64,000 nt of DNA from Olsenella sp. Marseille-P4559 (GCF_900605015.1 NZ_LR027575.1:364690-428689); one strand, 5' to 3'. Positions 52,585 to 61,855 are shown, numbered from the stretch's first letter. The notes: generated by a model not told the origin, from the letters alone. Translations and numbers: made by a program.

Positions 52585-53499
52585 ATGAGGATATTGAACT
52601 TTGGTTCGCTCAATGCGGACTACGTATACGATGTCGAACATTTCGTCCGTGCGGGAGAGACGATTTCCTCCAAGTCCCTGAACCGCTACCCAGGGGGAAA
52701 GGGGCTCAACCAATCCATCGCTCTCTCTCTTGCGGGTGCGGAGGTCTTTCACGCCGGCCAGGTGGGTAGGGACGGCAGATTCCTGGTGGACCTGCTCGCG
52801 TCAAAGGGCGTGGATACCTCACGAATAGCTGTGGATGGCGAGGCGAGTACCGGCCACGCCATCATCCAGAGGGACGAGAGGGGGGACAACTGCATCATCC
52901 TCCACGGGGGAGCGAACCAGTCCCTGGGCGAGGGGACCATCGGCAGCGCCTTCTCGGGCTTTGCGAGTGGCGACTGGCTGCTCGTTCAGAACGAGGTCAA
53001 CGGCCTTGGCCGGATTGTTGACGCGGGAAAGAGGTCGGGGATGTGCATTGCCCTGAATCCCTCGCCGGCGGACGAGAGGCTGAGCACCGTGGACTTGGGT
53101 GCGGTTGACCTCCTCGTCCTGAACGAGCTGGAGGCGGCTTGGCTCTGCGGTGCCCGGCCCGATGCCGGTGTCGCGACGCTCGAGAGAATTCTGGGAGAGC
53201 GATTCCCGCATGCGACAACCGTCTTGACTCTGGGCAAGAGCGGCTCTCGCTGCATCCGCGCGTCCGAGCCTGTGGTTGTGCAGGAATCGTATGCCGTCGA
53301 GACGGCGGACACTACGGGAGCGGGGGATACGTACACAGGCTATCTCCTTGCGGGGATTGTGGAGGGGGAGCCCATCGAGGTGGCGATGAGGAGAGCGGCC
53401 GCGGCATCGGCAATTGCCGTGACGCGGCCGGGGGCGGCGACCTCAATCCCCACGCGGTACGAGGTCGAAGCGTTCATCTCGGAGAGGGAGGAGAGGTAG
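52585..53499 (+). CDS. rbsK: Ribokinase-like PfkB sugar kinase
   Basis: The 304-residue protein has the N-terminal signature LNFGSLNADYVYDVEHFVRAG, YPGGKGLNQSIALSLAG and the active-site DTTGAGDTYTGYL with its catalytic Asp, plus an Asn-rich lid region. It phosphorylates the ribose released by the nucleoside hydrolase. It is the last gene of the cluster and the second PfkB kinase in it, the first being fused to the regulator. Symbol by homology; pentose specificity is inferred from context. Confidence 0.85.
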   Translation: MRILNFGSLNADYVYDVEHFVRAGETISSKSLNRYPGGKGLNQSIALSLAGAEVFHAGQVGRDGRFLVDLLASKGVDTSRIAVDGEASTGHAIIQRDERGDNCIILHGGANQSLGEGTIGSAFSGFASGDWLLVQNEVNGLGRIVDAGKRSGMCIALNPSPADERLSTVDLGAVDLLVLNELEAAWLCGARPDAGVATLERILGERFPHATTVLTLGKSGSRCIRASEPVVVQESYAVETADTTGAGDTYTGYLLAGIVEGEPIEVAMRRAAAASAIAVTRPGAATSIPTRYEVEAFISEREER

Positions 53500-53532
53500 T
53501 TGTATTCGCTAGGGTAAGAATCGACGGAAGGG

Positions 53533-54108
53533 ATTGCGGTGGTGATCCTGGACCAAAAGGAACCAGGAGGAACGCACTGATGTACGGCAAGGAGCAGGGG
53601 CGGATTGCGATGGAAGCCTTCATCAGGTTCGACCGCAGCGCTGCGAACACGATACGGGAACTCGGCCATCCCAACCGCCAGACACTCTACGATTGGCGGA
53701 AGGAGCACCGGCTTCGCGGCGAAAGGTTCCTGGAGGATGGTCGCCGCAGGTAAAAGGTACACCGAGGACGAGGGACGGACCGCGGTTGACTACCGCCCGG
53801 GGCGGGGGAAGGGCCTTGCGGGGACCATGCGTGCACTCGGCTACCCGAAGGGCAGCGAGACGCTCGTGACCCGGATGGACGGGTTGGCCCCCGGCTGGCG
53901 CAGGCACAGGGGCCCGGGTCTCAGGAAAGGTGACGCATCCCTCGAGGGGAAGGCGTGGGCCGTGGCCGAGCTGGGAGCAAGGCCTGGCACGGCCGCCGAG
54001 GTCGCCGACCGCCACGGAGTGGCCAGAGACATGCCCCACCGCTGGAGAGGGGCGATGCTGGGCGATGGTTGCGGGGACGTCGAGACCAGGGGTGTGATGC
54101 CCTTCTGA
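53533..54108 (+). pseudogene. Decayed IS3-type transposase OrfA, copy 1
   Basis: ATG 53581 behind CAGGAGGA encodes AMEAFIRFDRSAANTIRELG, then HPNRQTLYDWRKEHRLRG, an IS3-group helix-turn-helix, and ends at 53752. The +1 frame continues the homology (YTEDEGRTAVDYRPGRGK, LAPGWRRHRGPGLRKGD, ATAAEVADRHGVARD-like) to 54108. So OrfA is frameshifted near 53740 and no OrfB follows. The leader GATCCTGGACCAA is shared with copy 2. Confidence 0.78.
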
Positions 54109-54111
54109 TTG

Positions 54112-54550
54112 TCAAGCCGTTTCTGGCATGCGATTCTGGGCGATGATGTCGTAGCAAGGCTCGCGTGCGACGTGTCGCCTGGCGCATCGCATCGCCTCGG
54201 GCCTGGGGTGTCCCTCGGACGTCCTGCGGGCCACATGCGTGCGGGTCCTCTCGCCCGTCCCCGGCCCTCCGGTGGCGACGATACGTGTCGCGCTGTTCGC
54301 GGCCCTGTCGCCGCCCCCGTCGGGCCTGTGGCGCGTCGCGGGCCCCGACGGCGCGGGCCGTGGTGCCAACCCCGCACAGCATTGCGAACGACGACTCGCC
54401 CCCGGGCATCGCCCCCGAGGGATGGTCGAGCTCCGCCATCGTGTCCGCGTAGCTGTGGTCGAAACGGACGGACGTCTCGATTGTGGCCCTCTTTTGCTCC
54501 TCGCTGCACATAGATCCTCCTGAACCCCGTTGGTCCAAGATCACCACCGC
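54112..54550 (-). pseudogene. Decayed IS3-type transposase OrfA, copy 2 (opposite strand)
   Basis: ATG 54511 behind AGGAGGATCT encodes SEEQKRATIETSVRFDHSYA then DTMAELDHPSG, clearly the same OrfA start as copy 1, but the similarity is lost after about 35 residues although the frame stays open. The upstream leader (GATCTTGGACCAA) also matches copy 1. The two copies face each other, their decayed 3' ends meeting near 54110. Confidence 0.7.
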
Positions 54551-54764
54551 AGGCCCCCGCAGCCCCTTATGCGAAATGCTCCTAAGCTCCGATGATTCAC
54601 GGGGCCTCCTTACAACTCGAAGTGGGGCCTGATGAGTGGAACGTAGCTTCAGGGCGCCCATCGCCGTGACATCTGGCTGCCGCTTGAGGGATCGGCTCTT
54701 GCAATGTGTACAAATATGGACAATAGTTCTTCTCGTCCAGCTGGCTATGCCCGGGAGAGCAATA

Positions 54765-55319
54765 ATGGCCGATGAGATTTTGGCAGACAAGCCTTACTTC
54801 TATCCAAATGCAGGTTCGCTAAAGGCAGTAAAGGACCTGATAAAGACCATCGAAATAACGGCTGGGGATAGTAGCGCGACCACCTGTTCTGGCATAATGA
54901 CAGCCAGGTTCGAGGCCGCACTCGCGGATATCGCCGCAGGCGGGGAACCGAGCTATGCCAAGTTTGCCTCTGAGCAGCCCGCGGTTGACTACCTTACCGA
55001 GAAGGTGCCTGCAGTCATCGTATGCCTGGCGCTTGTCGTTGGCGGTGCGATTGCAGGATTTCTCTGGCAGGCAATCCTCATCGCGGCATTCCTCTCCGCA
55101 GGAATTCACTTTACGATAGGGGTGGATAGCGAGCACATGGTGTCGGAAGGTAACCGCCTGCTCAATGAGCTTGACGACTCTATCTCATCGATTGATAGGA
55201 CTCTCGAATCGCGTAAGACCAAAGGGACTCATAGGGACTTTCTAAAGACGCTGCGCTTGATGGCAATCGGTGCGAGAAACGAGCTTGCATCTGACCTCGA
55301 AGTCCGCACTCGTCAATAA
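54765..55319 (+). CDS. Small membrane protein of unknown function
   Basis: The 184-residue protein has a soluble first 95 residues, two adjacent hydrophobic helices (about residues 88-108 and 110-130, VPAVIVCLALVVGGAIAGFL and AILIAAFLSAGIHFTIGV) and a soluble C-terminal helical part with LLNELDDSISSIDRTLESR. ATG 54765 has CGGGAGAG; the longer frame upstream lacks a ribosome site. It lies alone between the IS debris and the GntR gene and has lower GC than the neighbours. No family recognised. Confidence 0.65.
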   Translation: MADEILADKPYFYPNAGSLKAVKDLIKTIEITAGDSSATTCSGIMTARFEAALADIAAGGEPSYAKFASEQPAVDYLTEKVPAVIVCLALVVGGAIAGFLWQAILIAAFLSAGIHFTIGVDSEHMVSEGNRLLNELDDSISSIDRTLESRKTKGTHRDFLKTLRLMAIGARNELASDLEVRTRQ

Positions 55320-55366
55320 GTTTCTCGGGCTTTTTGGAAACACCGCGATGGGAAGGACGGTACCTT

Positions 55367-56104
55367 TTGCCGCTTGAGAAGAACTCGAGTACACCTCTAC
55401 ATGTTCAGGTTGCCGACTTCATCCGTGAGAAGATTTACATGCGGGAGTGGGAGCCAAACAGCAAGATTCCGACAGAGTTCGAGCTCTGCGACATGCTCGG
55501 TGTTAGCCGTGGTTGCCTAAAGAACGGAATAAAAATACTGGTAGACGAGGGTCTTCTCGTTCAGTACCGCGGCCGTGGGACCTTTGTTACAGACCGAAAG
55601 ATGATATCGCACCCCACGGGAAACACCCTCCTCTCGTTTGCGGAGTCGCTCAAGTCACAGGGAATCAGCTTCAAGACCAAGGAAATCGGTAGCGAGATTA
55701 TCCCTGCCGACGCTTTCTTGGCAGGAAAGCTCTATATCAAAGAAGGGGATCCCGTCTTCTTCATGCGGCGAATCCGATATGTCGAAGGCAAGCCGATTAT
55801 GTATATCGAGAATCGCATCAGGGCGAATGCAGTACCGGGAATCGGGAAGGTCGACTTCTCCCAAGAGACACTGTTCCAAGCGCTCGAGAAGCTGTCGGGG
55901 AAGAAGATAGGATTCTCCAACGCACGCTATTCCGCAGAGGTTGCCGGAGAGACCAAGGGCAAGGCTCTTGGGGTCGGCTCTGACTCGCCTGTCCTCCACC
56001 TTGAGCAGCACATTTTCTATGCGGACGATACGCCGGCAGAGTGGGGTAACGTGTGGCTTCAGGCCTATCGCTACGTGGTGGGGACAATTCTTCCCAGGGC
56101 TTGA
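55367..56104 (+). CDS. GntR-family (HutC type) transcription regulator
   Basis: The 245-residue protein has an N-terminal winged helix (VADFIREKIYMREWEPNSKI, FELCDMLGVSRGCLKNGIKI, GRGTFV) and a C-terminal UTRA sensor domain (LSFAESLKSQGI to the end). It probably binds a sugar phosphate and controls the downstream PTS/aldolase genes. TTG 55367 has GGGAAGG nine bases upstream; a TTG at 55334 has none. In the recognition helix a cysteine/leucine (SRGCLKN) replaces the usual SRxTVR. Confidence 0.85.
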   Translation: MPLEKNSSTPLHVQVADFIREKIYMREWEPNSKIPTEFELCDMLGVSRGCLKNGIKILVDEGLLVQYRGRGTFVTDRKMISHPTGNTLLSFAESLKSQGISFKTKEIGSEIIPADAFLAGKLYIKEGDPVFFMRRIRYVEGKPIMYIENRIRANAVPGIGKVDFSQETLFQALEKLSGKKIGFSNARYSAEVAGETKGKALGVGSDSPVLHLEQHIFYADDTPAEWGNVWLQAYRYVVGTILPRA

Positions 56105-56431
56105 CTTCCGCTGGGGGCAAAATACCGACCGCTTATGGAAGACGCGATTTCAAATTTGGGCGACCGGAGAGGCTCCTTTGTCCATTGAGAGAGGATATCT
56201 TTTCTCTCTTGTCTGTCTCGCCGTGTGGCGGAATACGCCTACAGGCGCTCGACAGCCGTCATTTCCGCAGGTACTCAAAGTGAATTCGCAAGAAAATAAT
56301 AATAAGCAAAAAATTGTCAAGTATAAAGCTGCAGAAATTTGTACAACTTCATTATACTTGCACAAATTTGTCTAGCTTTGTATATATGTTTGCGAGTAAG
56401 GCCATAGGCCATTTCCAAAAGGAGGAAATAC
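56105..56431. other. Non-coding leader of the PTS/aldolase operon
   Basis: These 327 bp contain no gene. The 3' part (56270-56400) is much more A/T-rich than the surroundings and carries the promoter/operator at 56335-56386. The 5' part shows nothing I can support. Confidence 0.6.
56335..56386 (+). promoter_or_regulatory. Promoter and inverted-repeat operator of the aldolase/PTS operon
   Basis: TTGCAC (56358-56363) and TATATA (56381-56386) are exactly 17 bp apart, 46 bp before the aldolase start. AAATTTGT (56335-56342) and ACAAATTT (56362-56369) form an inverted repeat whose right arm covers the end of the -35 box; CAAATTTG is itself palindromic. This is a likely site for the GntR regulator encoded upstream. 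Confidence 0.65.
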
Positions 56432-57301
56432 ATGCCGCTCGTGAACATGAACGATCTTCTTAAGATCGCAAAGAAGAACAAGCTTATGGTTCCCGCCTAC
56501 AACTCCACCGATGTCCAGATGACTCTGGCAATCATGGATGCTTTCCAGCGTGCGGGAATGCCCGGAATTGTCCAGGTTGCGCCGACGAATGTGAAGCTCA
56601 CTGGATATGAGTACATTGCTGAGACCACGAAAATAGCTGCCGAGCACTATGTGACTCCCTTTGCCCTGCATCTTGATCACGGTAAGACTCTCGACGATGT
56701 GCGTCAGGCTGTGGAAACGGGCTTCACCTCAGTGATGATTGACGGGGCTGCGTTGCCTTTCGAGGAGAACATTCGCTTCTCTCGTGAGGCCGTCGACTTT
56801 GCGCACTGCTATGGCGTGCCAGTTGAGGCCGAGCTTGGCGCACTCAAGGGCAAGGAAGATGATCACGTCAGCGAGGCTGATTGTCACACTGACCCTGCTC
56901 AGGTTGAGGAGTTCTGCGATCGGACAGGTTGCGATTCGCTTGCGGTCTCTATCGGGAACGTCCACGGGCTTCAGGAGAAGCCGAAGATTGACCTCAACGT
57001 TCTGGCGGAGATTTCCAAGGTCTCGCCTGTGCCGCTCGTCCTCCATGGAGGTTCAGGGATTCCGTTTGAGACAATCCGCGCCATGCGCCAGTACGGAATG
57101 ATGAAGATCAACATCGCCAGCGACCTTCGCCAGACATACATTCGTGCCATTGCGAAGCGCTACGAGGAGAACCATGAGGAGGCAAATCTCGTCTCCGTTC
57201 TGATGGATGCGCGTAAGGCCGTCTCTGAGATGGCTTATGGCCTTGCAATTGAGATTAACAAGGACGTACTCATCGGTAAATTCGCAGAGCAAGTTGCCTA
57301 G
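56432..57301 (+). CDS. Class II ketose-bisphosphate aldolase (GatY/KbaY-like)
   Basis: The 289-residue enzyme has the zinc site HLDHGKT, VEAELGALKGKEDD, IGNVHGLQEKP (zinc His) and LVLHGGSGIP (zinc His and substrate loop). It matches tagatose/fructose-bisphosphate aldolases of class II that give DHAP plus an aldehyde. It leads the PTS operon. AAGGAGG precedes the ATG. Which bisphosphate it cleaves depends on the sugar imported by the PTS and is not determined. Confidence 0.9.
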   Translation: MPLVNMNDLLKIAKKNKLMVPAYNSTDVQMTLAIMDAFQRAGMPGIVQVAPTNVKLTGYEYIAETTKIAAEHYVTPFALHLDHGKTLDDVRQAVETGFTSVMIDGAALPFEENIRFSREAVDFAHCYGVPVEAELGALKGKEDDHVSEADCHTDPAQVEEFCDRTGCDSLAVSIGNVHGLQEKPKIDLNVLAEISKVSPVPLVLHGGSGIPFETIRAMRQYGMMKINIASDLRQTYIRAIAKRYEENHEEANLVSVLMDARKAVSEMAYGLAIEINKDVLIGKFAEQVA

Positions 57302-57347
57302 CTGGTGCCGGCTCAGGCGTGTACGAGAATGGCGAGGGGAGGTTGTG

Positions 57348-57806
57348 ATGGACGTTTCTATCGAACCAGAGGCAATTCACGCAAACCTGATTGCAACGGG
57401 CCAAGAGGAGTTGTTCTCCGAGATGGCTCAACCACTTGTACTTGCGGGAAAAGTTCATGATGACTTTGCGCGGCGCGTGATGGATCGCGAGAAGGCATTT
57501 CCGACGGGGCTTCCGTTTGAAAGCTTTGGTGTTGCGATACCGCACACAGATCCTGAACATGTTATTGAGCCGGCGGTTGCTGTTGCGACACTTGCGGAAC
57601 CAGTGGAGTTCAGGGTTATGGGAGAGCCCAATCAAACGGTTTCGGTGACGCTTGCCTTCATGCTTGCCCTTAATGATGGGCATGCTCACCTCGAGTTTCT
57701 TCAAAAGGTCATCAAGCTGGCCCAGAATGCTGGCGGCGTTGAGAGGATGTTCTCTGCACGTGACGATCGGTCTTTGTTTGATCTGGTCAAGAGGTTCTTG
57801 ACGTAA
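57348..57806 (+). CDS. PTS sugar transporter subunit IIA (galactitol/fructose type)
   Basis: The 152-residue protein has the phosphorylation site FESFGVAIPHTDPEHV (active His in IPHT), as in GatA-type EIIA domains. The usual LxRExxFPTGL-like start reads DREKAFPTGLPFE. It receives phosphate from HPr and passes it to the EIIB encoded next. ATG 57348 follows GAGGGGAGG; the longer frame upstream overlaps the aldolase. Confidence 0.9.
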   Translation: MDVSIEPEAIHANLIATGQEELFSEMAQPLVLAGKVHDDFARRVMDREKAFPTGLPFESFGVAIPHTDPEHVIEPAVAVATLAEPVEFRVMGEPNQTVSVTLAFMLALNDGHAHLEFLQKVIKLAQNAGGVERMFSARDDRSLFDLVKRFLT

Positions 57807-57860
57807 CCAATTGGCCTGTAGGCAGTCTTGGGTCTACCCAAGGGGAGGAGAGGATTGGAA

Positions 57861-58145
57861 ATGGCAAAGAAAAGGATTCTATTCGTATGTGCAACGGGAA
57901 TTGCGACCTCAACGGTGGTTGAGGAAAAGGTCTGCGATTACCTGCGTGCGCAGGGAATCGATTTTGAGGCAGACCAGCGAAATGTCGGAAGCGTCCCCAG
58001 CATTGGTAACGACTTCGACCTTATCGTTGCCTCGACACAGGTTCCGTATGACATTGATGCGCCGGTTATCAGCGGACTTCCGTTCTTGACTGGCATTGGT
58101 GCCGACGAGACACTCGAGAAAATTAAGGACGTGTTGGCTAAATAG
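57861..58145 (+). CDS. PTS sugar transporter subunit IIB (galactitol type)
   Basis: The 94-residue protein starts MAKKRILFVCATGIATSTVV; the cysteine in VCATGIATS is the phosphorylated residue of the GatB family. It carries phosphate from EIIA to the sugar bound by EIIC. ATG 57861 follows GGGGAGGAGAGG. The neighbouring order A-B-C is standard. Confidence 0.92.
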   Translation: MAKKRILFVCATGIATSTVVEEKVCDYLRAQGIDFEADQRNVGSVPSIGNDFDLIVASTQVPYDIDAPVISGLPFLTGIGADETLEKIKDVLAK

Positions 58146-58221
58146 TCGTTCTTTGACGGTCTGAGGTGATGCACTTCATTGCCAAGACTTCGAATCCATT
58201 TATCGGGAATGGAGATGTTCC

Positions 58222-59598
58222 ATGGATAGCGTGTATCAGGGCCTATATGACTTTGTTCAGTACTTCCTTGGGTTGGGTGCTATTGTCATGCTCCCAATCG
58301 TGATTTTTATCCTCGCCCTCTGCTTTAGGATCAAACCTTCGAAGGCGTTCAGGTCGGCGCTCGTGGTGGGCATCGGCTTCGTGGGCGTCTTCACCATCTT
58401 TAACCTCATGGGTGCTCAGGTTGGTCCTGCTGCGCAGGCTATCGTCCAGCGGACGGGCCTTGACCTCCCCGACGTGGACCTTGGATGGGCACCTCTATCC
58501 GCGATTACCTGGGGAACCGTGATTGCGCCCTTCGCCATCGTGCTCACGCTTGTGATTAACCTCGTGATGCTGGCGCTCAAGTGGACCAAGACGGTCGATA
58601 TCGATATCTGGAACTATTGGCACTTCGCATTTGCCGGCGCCCTTGTGTATGTCGCGACGGGCAACTTCTTCCTCGGATTGCTTGGGTCTGCCATTGCCGC
58701 AGTCGTAGTTATCAAGATTGCCGACTGGTGCGCGCCCCTCACGCAGAAGTACTGCGGTCTGCCAGGCATCTCTCTGCCTACGCTCTCGAGTGCCGTGTTC
58801 TTCCCGATTGGCCTCTTGGGTAACTGGATTCTCGACAAGATTCCGGGAATCAACAAGCTGCAGGCAGACCCCGTCCACATTCAGAAGCGCTTTGGCATCT
58901 TTGGCGAGCCCATGATGGTCGGCTTCATGCTGGGTGTTCTGCTCGGCATCCTTGCTGGCTATGATTTCAAGGGCGTCCTTTCGCTTGCCATCTACCTCGC
59001 GGCTGTCATGTACATCCTCCCGCGCATGGTTCGAATTCTGATGGACGGCCTCATTCCCGTCTCCGATGGCGTGAAGGATTTTATGGCCAAGAGGTTCCCC
59101 GACCGCAAGGACTTCTACATTGGTCTTGATATTGCCGTCGCAATCGGCAATCCCGCGATCATCGCAACCGGTCTTCTCCTTACCCCCATTGCAATTCTGC
59201 TTGCCTTCATCGTTCCCGGCAACCAGACCCTTCCTGTTGCTGACCTGTCCAACCTTGCGGTGTTCTGCTCGATGATTGTTGTTGCATGCAACCAGAACAT
59301 TATTCGTGCTGTCATCATCGCTATTCCTTGCCTCATTGGCGACCTGCTGATTTGCTCGGCCGCATCGCCTCTCATCACTCAGCTGGCGACTACCGTCGGT
59401 TACGACATGTCAGCTGCGGGCGGCGCAAACATCACTGCGTTCCTTGATGGTGGCAATCCGTTCCGCTATCTCATCTACCAGGTCTTCTCTGGTAACATCA
59501 CGGCAATTGTCATCGCTGTTGTCGTTGCGGCACTTATGTTCCTTACCTACAAGCTCACATACGCTCAGACTCACCCGCAGGCTGAGGCCCGGGATTAG
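58222..59598 (+). CDS. PTS sugar transporter subunit IIC (galactitol type)
   Basis: The 458-residue integral membrane protein has about 11 hydrophobic segments. Segments such as NLMGAQVGPAAQAIVQRTGL, VDIDIWNYWHFAFAGALVY and IYLAAVMYILPRMVRILMDG match the EIIC-GAT family that takes up galactitol and related polyols or pentitols. It translocates the sugar while EIIB phosphorylates it. The kinase gene follows after 91 bp. Confidence 0.92.
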   Translation: MDSVYQGLYDFVQYFLGLGAIVMLPIVIFILALCFRIKPSKAFRSALVVGIGFVGVFTIFNLMGAQVGPAAQAIVQRTGLDLPDVDLGWAPLSAITWGTVIAPFAIVLTLVINLVMLALKWTKTVDIDIWNYWHFAFAGALVYVATGNFFLGLLGSAIAAVVVIKIADWCAPLTQKYCGLPGISLPTLSSAVFFPIGLLGNWILDKIPGINKLQADPVHIQKRFGIFGEPMMVGFMLGVLLGILAGYDFKGVLSLAIYLAAVMYILPRMVRILMDGLIPVSDGVKDFMAKRFPDRKDFYIGLDIAVAIGNPAIIATGLLLTPIAILLAFIVPGNQTLPVADLSNLAVFCSMIVVACNQNIIRAVIIAIPCLIGDLLICSAASPLITQLATTVGYDMSAAGGANITAFLDGGNPFRYLIYQVFSGNITAIVIAVVVAALMFLTYKLTYAQTHPQAEARD

Positions 59599-59689
59599 AA
59601 TCGCTTATGTGGAAGGCGGGGGATACCTTTGGTGTTCCTCGCCTTCCGCTGGATGGCATATCTACAAGTGGAAAGTGAGGTGACGAGGA

Positions 59690-61189
59690 TTGCCGTTCGC
59701 GATTGGCATCGACGTTGGGACTACAAACACGAAGGCAGCGCTCTTCGGGCTTCCCTCGTGCAACCCCATTCATATCGAAAGGATGCCAAGCCCGAGGATT
59801 ATAGCGGGAGACAACACCGACTACGATATACGTGCACTCGTACGTGGAATTATGGATATGCTCTCCTCCTGTGTAGCATCAGCTGGAGAGTATGCCCGGG
59901 AGATCGAGTTCGTCTCCATTGCCAGCGTGGGTGAGTCGGGAGTGCTGGTGCGCTCCGATGGCACCTATTCCGATAAGTCCATCTTCTGGTATGACAATCG
60001 TGGCGAGTCGTATGCCGAGGAAGCGATATCGTCTGGGTATTCGAGCACTCTCTATCGAATCACGGGGATTCCAACTCACTCGAACTCGACCCTCTTCAAG
60101 ATTCTCTGGATGCGTGAGCATGGTGCCAATCTGCAGGGCGCCACGTGGCTCACAATGGCTGACTTCGTTGCGTGGCTCCTATCTGGTCAGCTTGCTCAAG
60201 ATCGCACCCTTGCATCAAGGACCTCTGCATACGACGTCCTGAACGACCGAATGTCGGTGGAAATCCTTGATCACTATGGCCTTCCTCGGCAGTTGTTTGC
60301 ACCGCTTGAGGAGAGCGGGGCATCTCGTGGCCGGGTCCGGAGCAAGGTCAGTCAAAGGACAGGCCTCCCAAAGGAATGCATGGTGTGCGTTTCCGGCCAT
60401 GACCATATGTCCGGTGCCGCTGTGTGCAATCTCCGGGTGGGTACGGAGGCCTTGAACTCGACTGGCACGTCGGAGGGTCTTCTTCTTCTGAATGCTCGGC
60501 CATCGCTTACTGATTCTTCGATGGAGCGGCAGATTACCAATGGGCGCTACGTAGAGACATCCTTGTTCACGTCGTATGCCTCAGTGCCTTCCGCAGGACT
60601 ATCGTTTGAATGGTCGCTAAAGACCCTTGGGTATGAGCCGGATGACTATTACAAGGAAAGCTTGCCCAAGCTCTACGAGTCATACCTCGAGGGGGAGTTC
60701 GATGACACTCGAGTACTGTTCGTGCCGCATTTGAGGGGCAGTGGCCCTCCGTACAGAGATGCGGGATCTCGCGCACTCTTCTATGGCATGAGGGATGCGA
60801 CGGATCGAGATGAGCTTGTTTTTGCAACGCACTCTGGTACTACCATGGAGTTCGCACGGCTCTGCGACTGTATGACGGACGGCAAGGGGCTGGGTGAGGA
60901 TGTGTGCGTGAAGGTGATAGGGCCTGCCGCTAGAAATCCACTCTGGATGCAGCTCAAGGCCGACTTGCTCGGCATCCCTTTTGTTGCGTGCGATGTGGTG
61001 GAGGCGGTGTCACGCGGTGCCGTGATAGTTGCTGCACGCAAGAACGGCATTGACGTCGATCCACAGTTCTCCACGACTGCCTACCAGCCGAGCCCAGAAC
61101 GTCACGACATCCTCGACGCTGGGCTCCATGAGTCCTATATTCCGCTTTGTGATTCCATCGCCAGGTTCGAGCGGCACCACATTGATTAG
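59690..61189 (+). CDS. FGGY-family carbohydrate kinase
   Basis: The 499-residue kinase opens with AIGIDVGTTNTKAALF (phosphate 1 motif), has VSIASVGESGVLVRSDG, and CVSGHDHMSGAAVCN with the catalytic Asp, followed by NSTGTSEGLLL. FGGY enzymes normally phosphorylate free sugars or polyols. Here the PTS would already deliver a sugar phosphate, so a free intermediate or a second phosphorylation is implied. A TTG start at 59690 lies behind GAGGTGACGAGG. Confidence 0.88.
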   Translation: MPFAIGIDVGTTNTKAALFGLPSCNPIHIERMPSPRIIAGDNTDYDIRALVRGIMDMLSSCVASAGEYAREIEFVSIASVGESGVLVRSDGTYSDKSIFWYDNRGESYAEEAISSGYSSTLYRITGIPTHSNSTLFKILWMREHGANLQGATWLTMADFVAWLLSGQLAQDRTLASRTSAYDVLNDRMSVEILDHYGLPRQLFAPLEESGASRGRVRSKVSQRTGLPKECMVCVSGHDHMSGAAVCNLRVGTEALNSTGTSEGLLLLNARPSLTDSSMERQITNGRYVETSLFTSYASVPSAGLSFEWSLKTLGYEPDDYYKESLPKLYESYLEGEFDDTRVLFVPHLRGSGPPYRDAGSRALFYGMRDATDRDELVFATHSGTTMEFARLCDCMTDGKGLGEDVCVKVIGPAARNPLWMQLKADLLGIPFVACDVVEAVSRGAVIVAARKNGIDVDPQFSTTAYQPSPERHDILDAGLHESYIPLCDSIARFERHHID

Positions 61190-61855
61190 GGCTTTGCCTC
61201 GGTTGGATGTAGATCCTGGTCGGGGTGATTCGTGTAGCTGTTAGGCGAGGTCGTGTAGTTGGGAACAGGAATACCCTGAGATTAATTGCGTGGAGCGCCG
61301 CTTCCACCGCACTAAGCGAACCGCTTCGAGCGTGCGCCTGCTGGCACGGCTCTGGTGGCCCAGGTCCAGGCAGGCAGAACGGGACTCAACATCTAGGTCG
61401 CCAGCGTGGGCGTTCTCTGCGAGCCGCAGTTCAAGCCGCCGATAGAGAACCATGCGGTTTTCCGAGCATACCGCATGGGGCAGACGAGGAAGGTCTTTGT
61501 CTGCCGGCCCCTCTGTACCGACACCATCGACGAGAGGATCATGTGGATCCAGGCGGACAAGCGGCGAATCTTCGACACCTTTCTCGACATTTCCTCGCCA
61601 TCTTCATTCACGATGCCGAAAACGCTAGGCAATGCTGCACGATTAGAACATCAAACATGCAAAGGCAAGAGAAGCGGCGTGTCTTACGGGCTTGCCGCAA
61701 GGTGTAGGTGGTGCCTCCCGCGCTCTCACAGACACCTTAACTGGTATTACCACTCACTGACCAATGCATGCATTTCGCGGCGCAAGCTCACCTCGATTTG
61801 CGTGACGCCGATACGATTCTGGCTGGATATGACGACATGACGATGAGGGGCACCT
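61190..61855. other. Gene-poor gap between the kinase and the GntR gene
   Basis: These 666 bp have no intact gene. About 61349-61615 is a SNF2-helicase relic. The remainder, including 61620-61855, shows no ribosome-site-supported frame; short open frames there do not resemble proteins. Confidence 0.6.
61349..61615 (+). pseudogene. SNF2/Swi2-type helicase C-terminal remnant
   Basis: The frame reads ALVAQVQAGRTGLNI, a stop codon (61394-61396), then LCEPQFKPPIENHAVFRAYR, MGQTRKVFV, and DTIDERIMWIQADKRRIFDT. This is the helicase motif V/VI region of SNF2-family ATPases (GGxGLNL, RAxRxGQ). It carries an internal stop and the rest of the gene is gone. Confidence 0.75.

Noticed and set aside
53921-54790. 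289-codon minus-strand protein
   Set aside because: Only about 35 residues after the internal ATG at 54511 resemble a transposase; the rest is noise across IS debris.
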